From DASSJT01 sp963715025 (GTDB taxonomy: Bacteria; Actinomycetota; Actinomycetes; Actinomycetales; Dermatophilaceae): a DNA stretch of 64,000 nucleotides. The notes under the pieces were generated by a model. The model was not told the DNA's origin. It was given only the letters and a program-made list of their open reading frames with translations, and did not search any database. The stretch lies in the NCBI GenBank assembly GCA_963715025.1, contig CAVQQQ010000009.1:744001-808000 (forward strand), given 5' to 3'. Both the position numbers and the translations under genes were made by a program. Below are positions 54,342 through 63,549 of this stretch, one piece after another (positions within the stretch are counted from its first letter, which is position 1; each line of letters starts with the position of its first letter).

Positions 54342-55019
54342 TCATCGATCGTCCGCTGGGGTCGTCGCGCCAATCAGCCGAGCGAACACGATGACGTTGT
54401 TGCGGTAATGGCCACCGTCGCGGTCGAACGATCCCCCGCAGGTGATCAGCCGGAGCCCGGGATAGCGCAGTGGGCCGTACACGGCGGCTGACGGGAACCT
54501 GGCCTTGGGCACGCTAACCACCTCGGTGACCGCGAAGTGGGCCACCACGCCGTCGGCCCGCTCCACGTCCACCAGGTCGCCGCCACGCAGGACGCCGAGC
54601 CGGTAGAACACCGCAGGCCCGTCCCGGGCCGAGTCGACGTGCCCGACAATGACGGCCGGGCCGTCTTCGCCGGGCGAGGCTAGGTAGCGGTACCAGCCGG
54701 CCGGGGCATTGGCCGACGGCGGGGGCAGTGCCAACGAACCGTCCCCGGCCAGCCCCAGCTCGGCCAGGCGCGTGTGCACCCCGATCCGGGGGATGTCCAG
54801 GCGGACCGGGCGCGAGCGGGTCAGCGACACCGGTCGTGGTGTGGGCGGGGCGGCGGTGAAGCTTTGGTCTGGCAATGGGTTGTGGGTGACGGCAAGCGTG
54901 GTCCCCGACTGGGGCGGCTGCGGAGGAGGGTCGGCGGTGCGCAGTCCGGCGACGAGTGTCCCCGTCCCGATGCAGGCCAGCAGGACGCTCAGCAGGACCG
55001 GCGCGATCCTTTCGGACAC
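54342..55019 (-). CDS. Class F sortase
   Basis: A 225-residue sortase that links exported proteins to the cell wall. Residues 6-25 are a membrane anchor, 30-70 a Pro/Thr stalk, and the catalytic core carries H127 (VIVGHVDSA), C194 (LITCGGSFD) and R206 (DGGHYRNN). The TCGGxFDxxxxxYxxN pattern marks class F. GTG 55019 begins 20 bases after the upstream Thr-rich protein's stop, so they form an operon. The start lacks a good Shine-Dalgarno. No LPxTG or LAxTG substrate is encoded in this window. Confidence 0.87.
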   Translation of the reverse strand: MSERIAPVLLSVLLACIGTGTLVAGLRTADPPPQPPQSGTTLAVTHNPLPDQSFTAAPPTPRPVSLTRSRPVRLDIPRIGVHTRLAELGLAGDGSLALPPPSANAPAGWYRYLASPGEDGPAVIVGHVDSARDGPAVFYRLGVLRGGDLVDVERADGVVAHFAVTEVVSVPKARFPSAAVYGPLRYPGLRLITCGGSFDRDGGHYRNNVIVFARLIGATTPADDR

Positions 55020-55038
55020 GGTGCGGCGGCGGTTCGGG

Positions 55039-55650
55039 TCAGACCCGGTGTCGCGCTGCACCAGACCGCTGCTGCCGCCGCCGGAACGCCCAGCCGAGCG
55101 GCAGCACCGAAAGCAAGAGGAGCAGGCCGCCGCCGACCACCAGCGGCGTGTTCGTACGTGCCGCGGTGCTGCCACCACCGGCCTCCACCGGACCCTTGGG
55201 CGTCGCGGTCACGGTCGTTGTCGTGGTGGTCTTCTGGCCCGGGACCCGCGTGGTGACGGTCACTGTCGGGCCAGGCACGGTGACGGTCGTGGTCGGGCCG
55301 GGCGCCGTCGTGCCGGTGGACATGGTGGCGGTCACCGTGCTGGTCACGGTCGTGGTGGCGGCGGCGTTCTTCGGGGCCGGGTAGGCGCCTACTGTGCCGA
55401 CCAGGATCAACCAGATCAGCAGGATCAGCGCGAGCGGCACCAACAGCAGGCCGAGGGTTCGCCACCGGTCCCGATGAGGCCCCTCCGGCGGCGGGGTCGC
55501 GCCGCCGCCGTAGCCGGGCGGACCTGGCGGCTGGTCCGGAGGGGTGGCACCGCTGCCGTAGCCGGGCGGACCTGGCGGCTGGTCCGGAGGGGTGGCACCG
55601 CCGTCGTAGTCTGGCGAGGGGGGCGGCGTCGTCGGTCCGTAGTTGCTCAT
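55039..55650 (-). CDS. Membrane protein with Pro/Gly N-terminal repeats and Thr-rich ectodomain
   Basis: A 203-residue protein. Residues 1-60 are Pro/Gly/Tyr/Asp-rich, with a 16-residue unit (GYGSGATPPDQPPGPP type) repeated two to three times. The first membrane helix (GLLLVPLALILLIWLILVG) leads to an external Thr/Val/Pro-rich segment, and a second helix (PLVVGGGLLLLLSVLPLGWA) ends in a basic tail FRRRQQR. The end resembles a sorting signal in layout (helix, then Arg) but lacks LPxTG. The gene precedes the sortase. It may be an accessory protein or a substrate with an unusual signal. Confidence 0.7.
   Translation of the reverse strand: MSNYGPTTPPPSPDYDGGATPPDQPPGPPGYGSGATPPDQPPGPPGYGGGATPPPEGPHRDRWRTLGLLLVPLALILLIWLILVGTVGAYPAPKNAAATTTVTSTVTATMSTGTTAPGPTTTVTVPGPTVTVTTRVPGQKTTTTTTVTATPKGPVEAGGGSTAARTNTPLVVGGGLLLLLSVLPLGWAFRRRQQRSGAARHRV
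55499..55620 (-). repeat. 48-base tandem repeat inside the Thr-rich protein gene
   Basis: Two adjacent nearly identical 48-base units plus a partial third (each containing CCGGGCGGACCTGGCGGC, then TGGTCCGGAGGGGTGGCACC) code for the Pro/Gly-rich N-terminal repeat. The low divergence points to recent duplication. Confidence 0.75.
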
Positions 55651-56053
55651 CTCGGCCTCCGCGGCTGGTCAAGTCCCGGGGCAGCTGTCGGGTCGGCCGC
55701 AGTTGCCCCCGGCCGGAACAACGTCGTTGGATGAGCCAACCGCGGAGCGGCTACGGGGTGCCGGTCGCCGACTCTGGACGGAGTCCGTCGGCCGTCACGG
55801 GTCCGTCAGACGCAATATAGGCGGCCGAAGTGCCCGGGGAAGGCCGAATCCCGATTCCTGCGTTCGCCCTTGGAGACGTCCGGCTACCCCATGGACAAGG
55901 TCCCGGCGGCGGGTCTGCATCCTCGGCCCACGGTCGCAGCAGCGAGGCTGAACACGACCGAGGCTGAACACGACGACGCTCAACCGACGGGCCTCAACAT
56001 GACTGGGGCCGAAGTGGTCCCGGCCCGACTCCACGCGGGTCTACATTGGCGCC
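55651..56053. other. Promoter-containing stretch between divergent genes
   Basis: About 400 bases separate the leftward Thr-rich protein gene from the rightward gluzincin gene. No coding region is supported. It contains an exact 16-bp tandem duplication at 55943-55974. Confidence 0.5.
55943..55974. repeat. 16-bp exact tandem duplication
   Basis: CGAGGCTGAACACGAC occurs twice back to back, with a decayed third copy (GACGCTCAACCGAC). It lies 80-110 bases upstream of the gluzincin gene and could be a regulator site or a replication-slippage product. Confidence 0.6.
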
Positions 56054-59000
56054 GTGACCGCCGACGGGCTGCATGTGCCACCGCCGGTCTTCCGCGCGCT
56101 GCGCGTGTTCGCCGTCGACCCCGGTATGGACAGCGAGTTGGGCGCGAGGGTCGCCAACGAGACGGTGTTCGAGGTTCCGTGGGAGGACCTGTCCCCAGGT
56201 CCTCGAGGAGAGTACCTCGAGATCGTCGACGACGACGAGCACGGGCGTCGCCGGTACGACCGGCTCGACCTCGATGACCCCGCTCTGCTCGCGCAGAGCG
56301 GGCTCGCGCCGTCAGACGGCAACCCGCAGTTCCGCTACCAGATGACCTACGCCGTCGGTATGGACCTCATCCACGACGTCGAAGCCGCACTCGGTCGGCG
56401 GGTGCACTGGCGGCCGCACCGCGGCCGCGGCAGCTCGGGTTCGCGATATCGCCGGCGACTCGCGATGCGGCCGCACTCCTTCGTGGGTCTGGAAGCTACA
56501 TACGAGCGCGATGCCGGGGCCTGCTTCGGTTACGACCGGGGCGCCGACGGCAGCCCGTTCGAGAGCTCCGTCGTCTTCACCAGCCACTCCCGCGACTGCA
56601 TCACCTTCACCCTGGCCTGGGCGGTGCTGGACGGCATGGGGCTTGACTATCGCCTGAGCCCCTTCGGAGACCCCGAGGTGACATACGCGTTCGGCGACAT
56701 CGTGGCGTTGTTCCAGCACTTCGCCGACGGTGAGGCGTTGCGCGAGCAGATCAGAGCCGTCCGCGGCGACATCGACGCCCGGACACCACTCGGAGTGGTG
56801 GCTCCGCAGCTCGGTCTGGCGCTCAACCGCCCGGACGGACTTCGCGATGCGCTCGGCTGGACCGACGACCAGGGCCGGTGGCACCCGTGGACCCCGGACC
56901 CAGGGAGCCTGCGGGACGCCGATCGCACGATCAAGTTCGCGGCAAGCAGCGTTCTCGTCCGGGCGCTGTTCGACGGCTTCAAGCGAATCTACCGGGCCCG
57001 GGTCGCCGACCTGTTCCGGATCGCCAGCCAGGGCACCGGCGTGCTGCCGCCCGGTCACCTGCATCCCGATCTCGTCGCTCGGCTCAGTGCCGAGGCGGCA
57101 CACAGCGCCTGGGTCATGCAGCAGATGTGCATCAGGGCGCTGGACTACCTGCCACCCACCGGGACCGGCTTTCCCGACGTGGTCCGCGCCCTCGTCACGG
57201 CCGACGTCGACCTGTTCCCCGAGGACGACCAGCGCTATCGCCTGATGGTGGTCGATGCGTTGCGCGGCTACGGGATCCTGCCTGAACGCATGACCCTGTC
57301 TCCGGAAACGCTGGTGTGGTCGCCGCCGCCTGACGCCGACGCGGGCGCCGCCGTCGCCGCATACGTGCGCGAGCTGTCGCAGACGACGAGTTTCTGGAGC
57401 CTGCCGACCGATCGGGCGGAGCTGTGGCGGCTGCGTGAGCGCTGGAGGCGCGGGCTGGCGGCCCGGCTGCGCAGGTCGGGGGATCCCCTCGGCCCGGTCG
57501 ACGTCCGGAAACGCTTCTCCGTGCGTACGTTCGACCTGCGCCAGCGGACCGGAACTGCGGGCAGCCTCACTCTCGACTGGGTGGTCACCGTCGTGCAGGG
57601 CGGGATCCGGGACCGCGTCGGCGTCACAATGCTCGTCGATGCCCAGTCCGGGGAGGTCCGGTACTTTATCCCGCGGCCGGACCCGACCCAGGACGCCTCC
57701 GACCTGCTCGCCAGGGCAGACACCAGTCATCCTCGACCCCCGTCGCGGCGCCGGCTGCGGGTGTATGCCGTGGACCCCAGCCTTGGTACACGCATGGCTA
57801 CCGCAGCCATCAACGAGGTCACCGTGACGGTGCCGTGGGAGCGGGCCCCGGACGGCCGGCCGCTCTCGCCGGGTCCTGCCGGGGAGTACGTCGAGGTGAT
57901 CGACCACGATCCCGCCAGCCGCTGCTTCTACGCCCCGGTGGACCTCAACGACCCGCGGATTGTCTCCCAGGACGGGCTCACGCCGTCGGAGAGCAACCCT
58001 CAGTTCCACCAGCAGATGGTCTACGCGGTGACGATGCGGGTTATCGAGCACTTCGAGCGGGCGCTCGGCCGGCGCGCGCTGTGGTCACCGCGGCTCGTCA
58101 AAGCCACGCGGCCTGCCGGCGCGCCCAGCAGCGCGTGGCTGTACGCCGCCGGGAGCGGGGTCGCTGGCGAGGTCGAGGAGATCGAGACGTACGTGCCGCG
58201 GTTGCGGCTGCACCCGCACGCGTTGCGTGAGGCCAACGCGTACTACAGCCCGGACAAGAAGGCCCTGCTCTTCGGCTACTTCCCCTCCCAACAGGGAGAC
58301 GCGAGTCGGGGGCTGACCGTGTTCACGTGCGTGTCCCATGACATCGTCGCCCACGAGGTCACCCACGCCCTCCTCGACGGCATCCACCGGCACTTCAACG
58401 AGCCGACCAACGCCGACGTCCTCGCCTTCCACGAGGCCTTCGCCGACCTCGTCGCGCTCTTCGAGCACTTCTCGCTGCCCGGTGCCCTGCGCGAGCAGAT
58501 CGTGGCGACCCGCGGTGACCTCGCGGCGCAGAACATGCTCGGTGAGCTCGCCCAGCAGTTCGGCCAGGCGATCGGCAAGCGCGGCGCCCTCCGCAGCGCG
58601 ATCGGCTCGGTGGACCCGGAAACCGGCCGGTGGACACCAGCCGCCCCCGACCCCACCGCCTACCGGCGGCTCACCGAGCCGCACGAGCGGGGGGCGATCC
58701 TCGTCGCTGCGGTGTTCGACGCCTTCCTCACCATCTACAAGGCGGCGATCGCCGACCTGCTGCGGATCGCCACCGCCGGCACCGGGATACTTCCCGAGGG
58801 CGCCGTCCACCCGGACCTCGTCGGCCGGCTGGCACAGACCGCGGCGGACAGCGCCCAGAAGGTCCTCAGGATGTGCATCCGGGCGCTGGACTACTGCCCG
58901 CCGGTCGACATCACCTTCGGGGACTACCTGCGGGCGATCGTCACCGCCGACCAGGACAGCGACCCCGTGGACGCCGACCACGACCGGGTCGCCTTCGTCG

Positions 59001-59623
59001 AGGCGTTTCGGCGCTACGGGATCGTCCCCGACAACATCCGGTCGCTGTCGGTGGACGGCCTGCTGTGGCGGCCCTCGTCCGCCGCGCCGGACGAGGACGA
59101 GGACGTCGTCGTGTCGATCGTCAGTCGCTGGGCCGTCGACATCGACTCCTGGCACCTGACGCATGACCGCCGAGAGCTGTTCGAGCTCATGTGCCGCTAT
59201 CGGGACGCCCTCCACGCGCACCTGCTGAAGCGGGCATCTGGGGCGCCCCCGGTCCTCGGCGGCTTGGACCTGCGGCAGCAGTTCGAGGTGCACTCGGTGC
59301 GCCCGAGCGTCGGCAGCGACTGGCTTGGCCGGCCCCAGCTGACCTGGGTGGTAGAACTCGTCCAGTCCGTGCCGGCCTATTTCGACGCGGCCCAGCCGCC
59401 GGACGCGCCGGCCGATTTCACGTTCCGGGGCGGGTGCACGCTGCTGATCGACGGCCGGACCGGTCAGATTCGCTACAGCATCAAGAAGCCCTTGGACGAG
59501 GCGCGGCTTCGGCGGCAGCGCGACTATCTGCTCGGCGTCGGCGTTCAGAGCCTGGCCGCCACGTATTTCGGCGGGCCGGAACAGAACGCGCTGGAGCCCT
59601 TCGCGATGCTGCACCGGGAGTGA
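56054..59623 (+). CDS. Duplicated gluzincin (HExxH) metalloprotease-like protein with one degenerate copy
   Basis: A 1189-residue protein made of two homologous halves, about 1-560 and 565-1189. Each half starts with LRVFAVDPGMDS- or LRVYAVDPSLGT-like sequence and PSxxNPQFxxQM. The second half has an intact zinc motif H767-E-V-T-H771 and third ligand E794 (AFHEAFADLVALFEHF). The first half has FTLAW (185-189) and YAFGDIVALFQHF at those places, so it cannot bind zinc. It therefore pairs a pseudoprotease with a protease. There is no signal peptide. Three bases separate it from the MBL gene, a strong sign of joint function. The substrate is unknown. GTG 56054 is chosen over downstream starts. 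Confidence 0.82.
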   Translation: MTADGLHVPPPVFRALRVFAVDPGMDSELGARVANETVFEVPWEDLSPGPRGEYLEIVDDDEHGRRRYDRLDLDDPALLAQSGLAPSDGNPQFRYQMTYAVGMDLIHDVEAALGRRVHWRPHRGRGSSGSRYRRRLAMRPHSFVGLEATYERDAGACFGYDRGADGSPFESSVVFTSHSRDCITFTLAWAVLDGMGLDYRLSPFGDPEVTYAFGDIVALFQHFADGEALREQIRAVRGDIDARTPLGVVAPQLGLALNRPDGLRDALGWTDDQGRWHPWTPDPGSLRDADRTIKFAASSVLVRALFDGFKRIYRARVADLFRIASQGTGVLPPGHLHPDLVARLSAEAAHSAWVMQQMCIRALDYLPPTGTGFPDVVRALVTADVDLFPEDDQRYRLMVVDALRGYGILPERMTLSPETLVWSPPPDADAGAAVAAYVRELSQTTSFWSLPTDRAELWRLRERWRRGLAARLRRSGDPLGPVDVRKRFSVRTFDLRQRTGTAGSLTLDWVVTVVQGGIRDRVGVTMLVDAQSGEVRYFIPRPDPTQDASDLLARADTSHPRPPSRRRLRVYAVDPSLGTRMATAAINEVTVTVPWERAPDGRPLSPGPAGEYVEVIDHDPASRCFYAPVDLNDPRIVSQDGLTPSESNPQFHQQMVYAVTMRVIEHFERALGRRALWSPRLVKATRPAGAPSSAWLYAAGSGVAGEVEEIETYVPRLRLHPHALREANAYYSPDKKALLFGYFPSQQGDASRGLTVFTCVSHDIVAHEVTHALLDGIHRHFNEPTNADVLAFHEAFADLVALFEHFSLPGALREQIVATRGDLAAQNMLGELAQQFGQAIGKRGALRSAIGSVDPETGRWTPAAPDPTAYRRLTEPHERGAILVAAVFDAFLTIYKAAIADLLRIATAGTGILPEGAVHPDLVGRLAQTAADSAQKVLRMCIRALDYCPPVDITFGDYLRAIVTADQDSDPVDADHDRVAFVEAFRRYGIVPDNIRSLSVDGLLWRPSSAAPDEDEDVVVSIVSRWAVDIDSWHLTHDRRELFELMCRYRDALHAHLLKRASGAPPVLGGLDLRQQFEVHSVRPSVGSDWLGRPQLTWVVELVQSVPAYFDAAQPPDAPADFTFRGGCTLLIDGRTGQIRYSIKKPLDEARLRRQRDYLLGVGVQSLAATYFGGPEQNALEPFAMLHRE

Positions 59624-59626
59624 GCG

Positions 59627-61045
59627 ATGGACAGCGTGCGGGTGCGCATGTACAGCCAGGGACTGGGCGACTGCTTCCTCGTCACCGCGACGACGGGAGG
59701 CGTTGAGCGGCACGCGCTCATCGACTGCGGCGTCCTGCTCGGCACGCCGGACGCGACCGCGCGGATGCAGGACGTCGCGCAGGATGTGCTCACAACGACG
59801 GGTGGTCACCTCGACGTCCTGGCGGCGACCCACGAGCACTGGGACCACGTCGGGGGCTTCACCCTCGCCCAGGACCTGCTGGCCAGGCTGAGTGTCGGGG
59901 AGGTGTGGCTGGCCTGGACGGAGAATCCGTCGGACCCCGCGGCAGCTGACCTGAAGTCGGCGACCGCCCGTGGGGTGCGGGCGGCCACGGCGGCGGCGAC
60001 GGCGCTGCGCGATGCGAACAGTGACCATGCCGACCGGCTGTTCGGGGTGCTCGAGTTCTTCGGCGCAGCCGCGGTGCCGGGCGTCGCGAGCCCGGGCGGC
60101 GCGAGCCCGGGGAGCGCCAGCGGCGGCACGACCCACGCCGCACTGGAGTGGGTGCGCGGACGGTCCACCACAGTGCGCTACCTGCGCCCCGGGCAGAAGG
60201 TGGCGGCGCTCGGTCTCCAGGTCTACGTGCTAGGCCCGCCCACAGACCGCAGGTACATCCGGATGAGCGACCCGACGGCCGTGGCGAACGTTTACACGAT
60301 CAGCGGGATCGGAGAGGACGAGGGCTTTCTCGCCGCCGCTGAGGCACTGGGGACGGGCGAGGAGCCCCCGATGCAGCCGTTCGACACCTTCTTCCGGCTC
60401 GACGAGGAAGACACTGCGACAGCATTCCCCTTGATCGGCGCGGAGTATCGCGACCCCGACCAGGCGTGGCGCCGGATCGACCATGACTGGCTCGGCGCCG
60501 CTGACGTTCTCGCGTTGAACCTCGACTCCAACACGAACAACACGAGTTTGGTCCTCGCCTTCGAGACCGGTGACGGGCAGTTCCTGCTCTTCCCCGGGGA
60601 CGCGCAGGTGGGCAACTGGCTGAGCTGGCAGACGGTGACGTGGACGACGCCGTCCGGTCAGCTCACCGCGCCCGAGGTGTTGGCCCGCACCCGGCTCTAC
60701 AAGGTGGGTCACCACGGCAGCCACAACGCCACCCTGCGCGACAAGGGCCTCGAGCTCATGACCAGCGGCGACCTCGTCGCGATGCTGCCCGTGAACCGCG
60801 AGACAGCCAGGAAGCAGCGCTGGAATATGCCCCTTCCCGGGCTGCTCGCCCGGCTCGAGCAGAAGACGAAGGGACGGGTCCTGGACGCGGAGACCGGCCT
60901 CGCACAGGTGAAGCCTTCGGCCGTGTCCGACGCCGAGTGGGCCGACTTCGTCGCGGCCACCACGGTCGTGCCGGGCCGCTATGTCGACCACGTCATCCAC
61001 TGGGAGGGTTCGCACCCGGCGGTTCCAAAATCACACCGCCAGTGA
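59627..61045 (+). CDS. ComEC/Rec2-like metallo-beta-lactamase-fold hydrolase
   Basis: A 472-residue soluble MBL-fold protein. It has the zinc motif H69-E-H71-W-D73-H74 (ATHEHWDHVGGF), the aspartate D325 in LFPGDAQVGNW, and KVGHHGSHNAT with H363 and H366. The order and spacing resemble the ComEC/Rec2 C-terminal domain, but there are no membrane helices. Residues about 150-170 are a Gly/Ser/Ala linker. It starts three bases after the gluzincin stop with GGGAG upstream. Nuclease or phosphodiesterase activity is plausible; unknown in fact. Confidence 0.82.
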   Translation: MDSVRVRMYSQGLGDCFLVTATTGGVERHALIDCGVLLGTPDATARMQDVAQDVLTTTGGHLDVLAATHEHWDHVGGFTLAQDLLARLSVGEVWLAWTENPSDPAAADLKSATARGVRAATAAATALRDANSDHADRLFGVLEFFGAAAVPGVASPGGASPGSASGGTTHAALEWVRGRSTTVRYLRPGQKVAALGLQVYVLGPPTDRRYIRMSDPTAVANVYTISGIGEDEGFLAAAEALGTGEEPPMQPFDTFFRLDEEDTATAFPLIGAEYRDPDQAWRRIDHDWLGAADVLALNLDSNTNNTSLVLAFETGDGQFLLFPGDAQVGNWLSWQTVTWTTPSGQLTAPEVLARTRLYKVGHHGSHNATLRDKGLELMTSGDLVAMLPVNRETARKQRWNMPLPGLLARLEQKTKGRVLDAETGLAQVKPSAVSDAEWADFVAATTVVPGRYVDHVIHWEGSHPAVPKSHRQ

Positions 61046-61263
61046 GCCGTCGGTCCGTGCGCGTGGGTGCAGTATGCCGGTCGGCCGGCCCCGGAGGCCA
61101 TGGCGCCGCTGGCGCTGCTCGGGTCGGTGGAGGCACACAGGTTCCGCAGGAGGTCACCGGCGCAGTAAGTGGTAGCGGGGCCAAACCCTCGACCCTCAGT
61201 GGCTTGGGCGCTGGGGGCAGGACCTGGGGCTTGGGGCGCGAGGAGGGCACCTGAAGGCGGCAG

Positions 61264-61310
61264 AGGCCTGAGAAGCAGGCAGCCCCGGCCAGGTGGGTGG
61301 CCGGGGCTGC
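61264..61310. terminator. Hairpin terminator overlapping the right direct-repeat copy
   Basis: Perfect 12-bp arms GCAGCCCCGGCC / GGCCGGGGCTGC (61279-61290, 61299-61310) around AGGTGGGT. It lies on the 3' side of the tRNA-Arg remnant, like the hairpin after tRNA-Ser. The 20-mer at 61272-61291 repeats exactly at 54263-54282. Confidence 0.75.
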
Positions 61311-61363
61311 GTCCTGCCGGTTTTCTGTCTCAACACAGAACTCGCGACCGCCGAGGCGGTCGA

Positions 61364-61406
61364 GCGCGCCCGACAGGATTCGAACCCCCAGGCTTCTGAT
61401 CCGTAG
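61364..61406 (-). repeat. 3' remnant of tRNA-Arg (att-like)
   Basis: The minus strand reads CTACGGATCAGAAG followed by GGGGGTTCGAATCC and ends CGGGCGCGC. That is the anticodon-loop-to-acceptor part of an arginine tRNA with anticodon ACG. The 5' half is absent: no acceptor strand or D-arm precedes it, and the T-stem no longer pairs well. Such 3' fragments are what tRNA-integrating elements leave at one junction. Confidence 0.7.
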
Positions 61407-61996
61407 GCACACCAGGAGTCCGAATCGACCCGAATCCAGATGCTTTGACGCGACTCACAACAACACGTTTCCGCAGGTAGGAGGGCTTGTGACGGCTCTG
61501 GTCGGACACTGGCGCATCGTTACGGTATCGATACCGAAACTGAATCTTGGGCGAATTTTGGGGCCCAGGTGACGGACCCTTGGGGCGCTCCCTGGGACGA
61601 GTCAGGGCAGTCGGTCCCGGCCCTATGTCTCGGCAGCCGATTCGTCGCAACGTGACCGCCTCAGCGAGGCCTCGTTACGCAATGCCGGGCGAAGGGAGCT
61701 CTCCGGAACCAGGTCCACGGACGACCGCACAAGCGCCCTCAATTGCCGATGAGCGATCATTGCGAATCCGCGCACCAAGCCTGACTTTTCGCGCCATCAC
61801 AGTGACGGCGCGGTTGTTTGGTGGCCCGCTGACCCTCGATCGGCGTCGAGCTGCAGACCATCACGTCTCCCGTGATGCCAAGGGCGCGATATGCCGCGCG
61901 GTTGGCATCACCCGACCGGAGAATGCCTGACTGCCGCGAACACGATGGGTGCGCACCTCGTACGTCCTCGTCACCATGCCGAGGGCAAATCGACCC
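61407..61996. other. Gene-free stretch with an orphan palindrome
   Basis: About 590 bases, less GC-rich than the surroundings, with no supported gene on either strand. It contains the palindrome at 61523-61536 and ends at the operator before the ArsR-type gene. It may be decayed DNA from an integration or deletion event next to the tRNA-Arg remnant. Confidence 0.5.
61523..61536. promoter_or_regulatory. Perfect 14-bp palindrome CGGTATCGATACCG
   Basis: Self-complementary over 14 bases, followed by GAAACTGAA. The form resembles operators of dimeric repressors such as TetR proteins. No gene starts within the next 400 bases, so the site may have lost its gene. Confidence 0.45.
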
Positions 61997-62016
61997 TTGA
62001 CAAGATTTCTTGTCAA
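61997..62016. promoter_or_regulatory. Operator-like inverted repeat before the ArsR-type gene
   Basis: TTGACAAGATTTCTTGTCAA consists of perfect 9-bp arms TTGACAAGA / TCTTGTCAA with a two-base centre. It ends 15 bases before the ATG at 62032, so it would overlap a promoter. Its TTGACA also fits a -35 hexamer. It is the likely autoregulatory site of the downstream regulator. Confidence 0.6.
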
Positions 62017-62031
62017 TGGCACGGTGGCGTC

Positions 62032-62606
<575 letters not shown>

Positions 62607-62610
<4 letters not shown>

Positions 62611-63398
62611 GCACGACCCCGAACGTCCCGTACCGCCTGGAGTTCAGCGTCGAGGTTCCGGGCACCCCGGAGCAGGTCTGGCAAGCCATCGCCACCGCCA
62701 AGGGCATGAGCGCCTGGTACCTGCCGACCGAGATGGAGGAGCGCGAGGGCGGCTCCCTGCACATCACCATAGGCCCCGAGATGGGTTCGGACGGCGAGGT
62801 GACCGACTGGGACCCGCCGCACCGCATCGTCTACGAGGAGGACTGGGCCGCCCTCATGGGCAAGGAGCCCGACGCGCTCAGCCCGCTGACCTCAGAGTTC
62901 CTCGTCGAGGCGCAGTCCGGCGGCACCTGCGTCGTGCGCGTGACCAGCAGCGGCTTTGGGACCGGCGCCGATTGGGAGTCGGAGTTCTGGGACGACATGG
63001 GCGCCAGCTGGATGCCGTTCTTCGACAACCTGCGACTCTACCTGTCGCACTTCCCGGGACAGGAGGCCACCCAGCTCGAGGTCACCGCGTCACACCCCGG
63101 CGACGCGGAGTCGGTCTGGGCGGCCCTGCGCGACGCGCTCGACCTCGGCGCCGAGGGCGCCACGGTCGAGGTACGCGGCGTCACCGGCACGGTCGAGCGC
63201 GTCAGCGAGCGGCAGACGCTGGTCCGGCTCACCGCGCCGGTGCCCGGGATGCTGACCGCCTTCGCGCACGCCGAAGGCGAGGGGAAGGCGACCGCAGGCG
63301 TGCGGGCCTACCTGTTCTCCCCGGACGCGGCGGACTACGTGCGGCGCGAGGAGCCGGCCTGGCAGGCCTGGCTGCAGGAGGCTCTCCGTCCGGACTGA
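62607..63398 (+). CDS. SRPBCC/AHSA1-domain protein
   Basis: A 263-residue protein. The N-terminal 150 residues are an AHSA1-like helix-grip domain: LEFSVEVPGTPEQVWQAIAT, AKGMSAWYLPTEMEEREGG, GEVTDWDPPHRIVYEEDWAA. The C-terminal 100 residues (LEVTASHPGDAESVWAALRD, ALDLGAEGATVEVRGVTGTV) look like a second smaller copy of the fold. ArsR-SRPBCC pairs are common in actinobacteria, where the regulator controls its neighbour. Ligand unknown. ATGA overlap with the regulator. Confidence 0.85.
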
Positions 63399-63549
63399 TC
63401 TTCTGCGCGGAACCGCCTCCGCGGCCGGGGCGCTGGGCCCATGACGCCACAGCACACCGCCAGCCGGCCCAGCAGGACTCCGCCCGAGACCCCAGCCCCG
63501 TGACCGCCGACACCGCAGCCCCCGCCCTGACCGCGACCGCCCCCACGTG

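Noticed and set aside
54342..55650. LPxTG sorting signal in the Thr-rich protein
   Set aside because: The residues before the second helix are TNTPL; no LPxTG or LAxTG motif is present.
56312..60136. Long minus-strand frames opposite the gluzincin and MBL genes
   Set aside because: They have low-complexity Arg/Gly/Pro translations, whereas the plus-strand genes show clear catalytic motifs and coupling.
61364..61406. A functional tRNA-Arg gene
   Set aside because: The 5' acceptor strand, D-arm and part of the anticodon stem are missing, and the T-stem does not pair properly.
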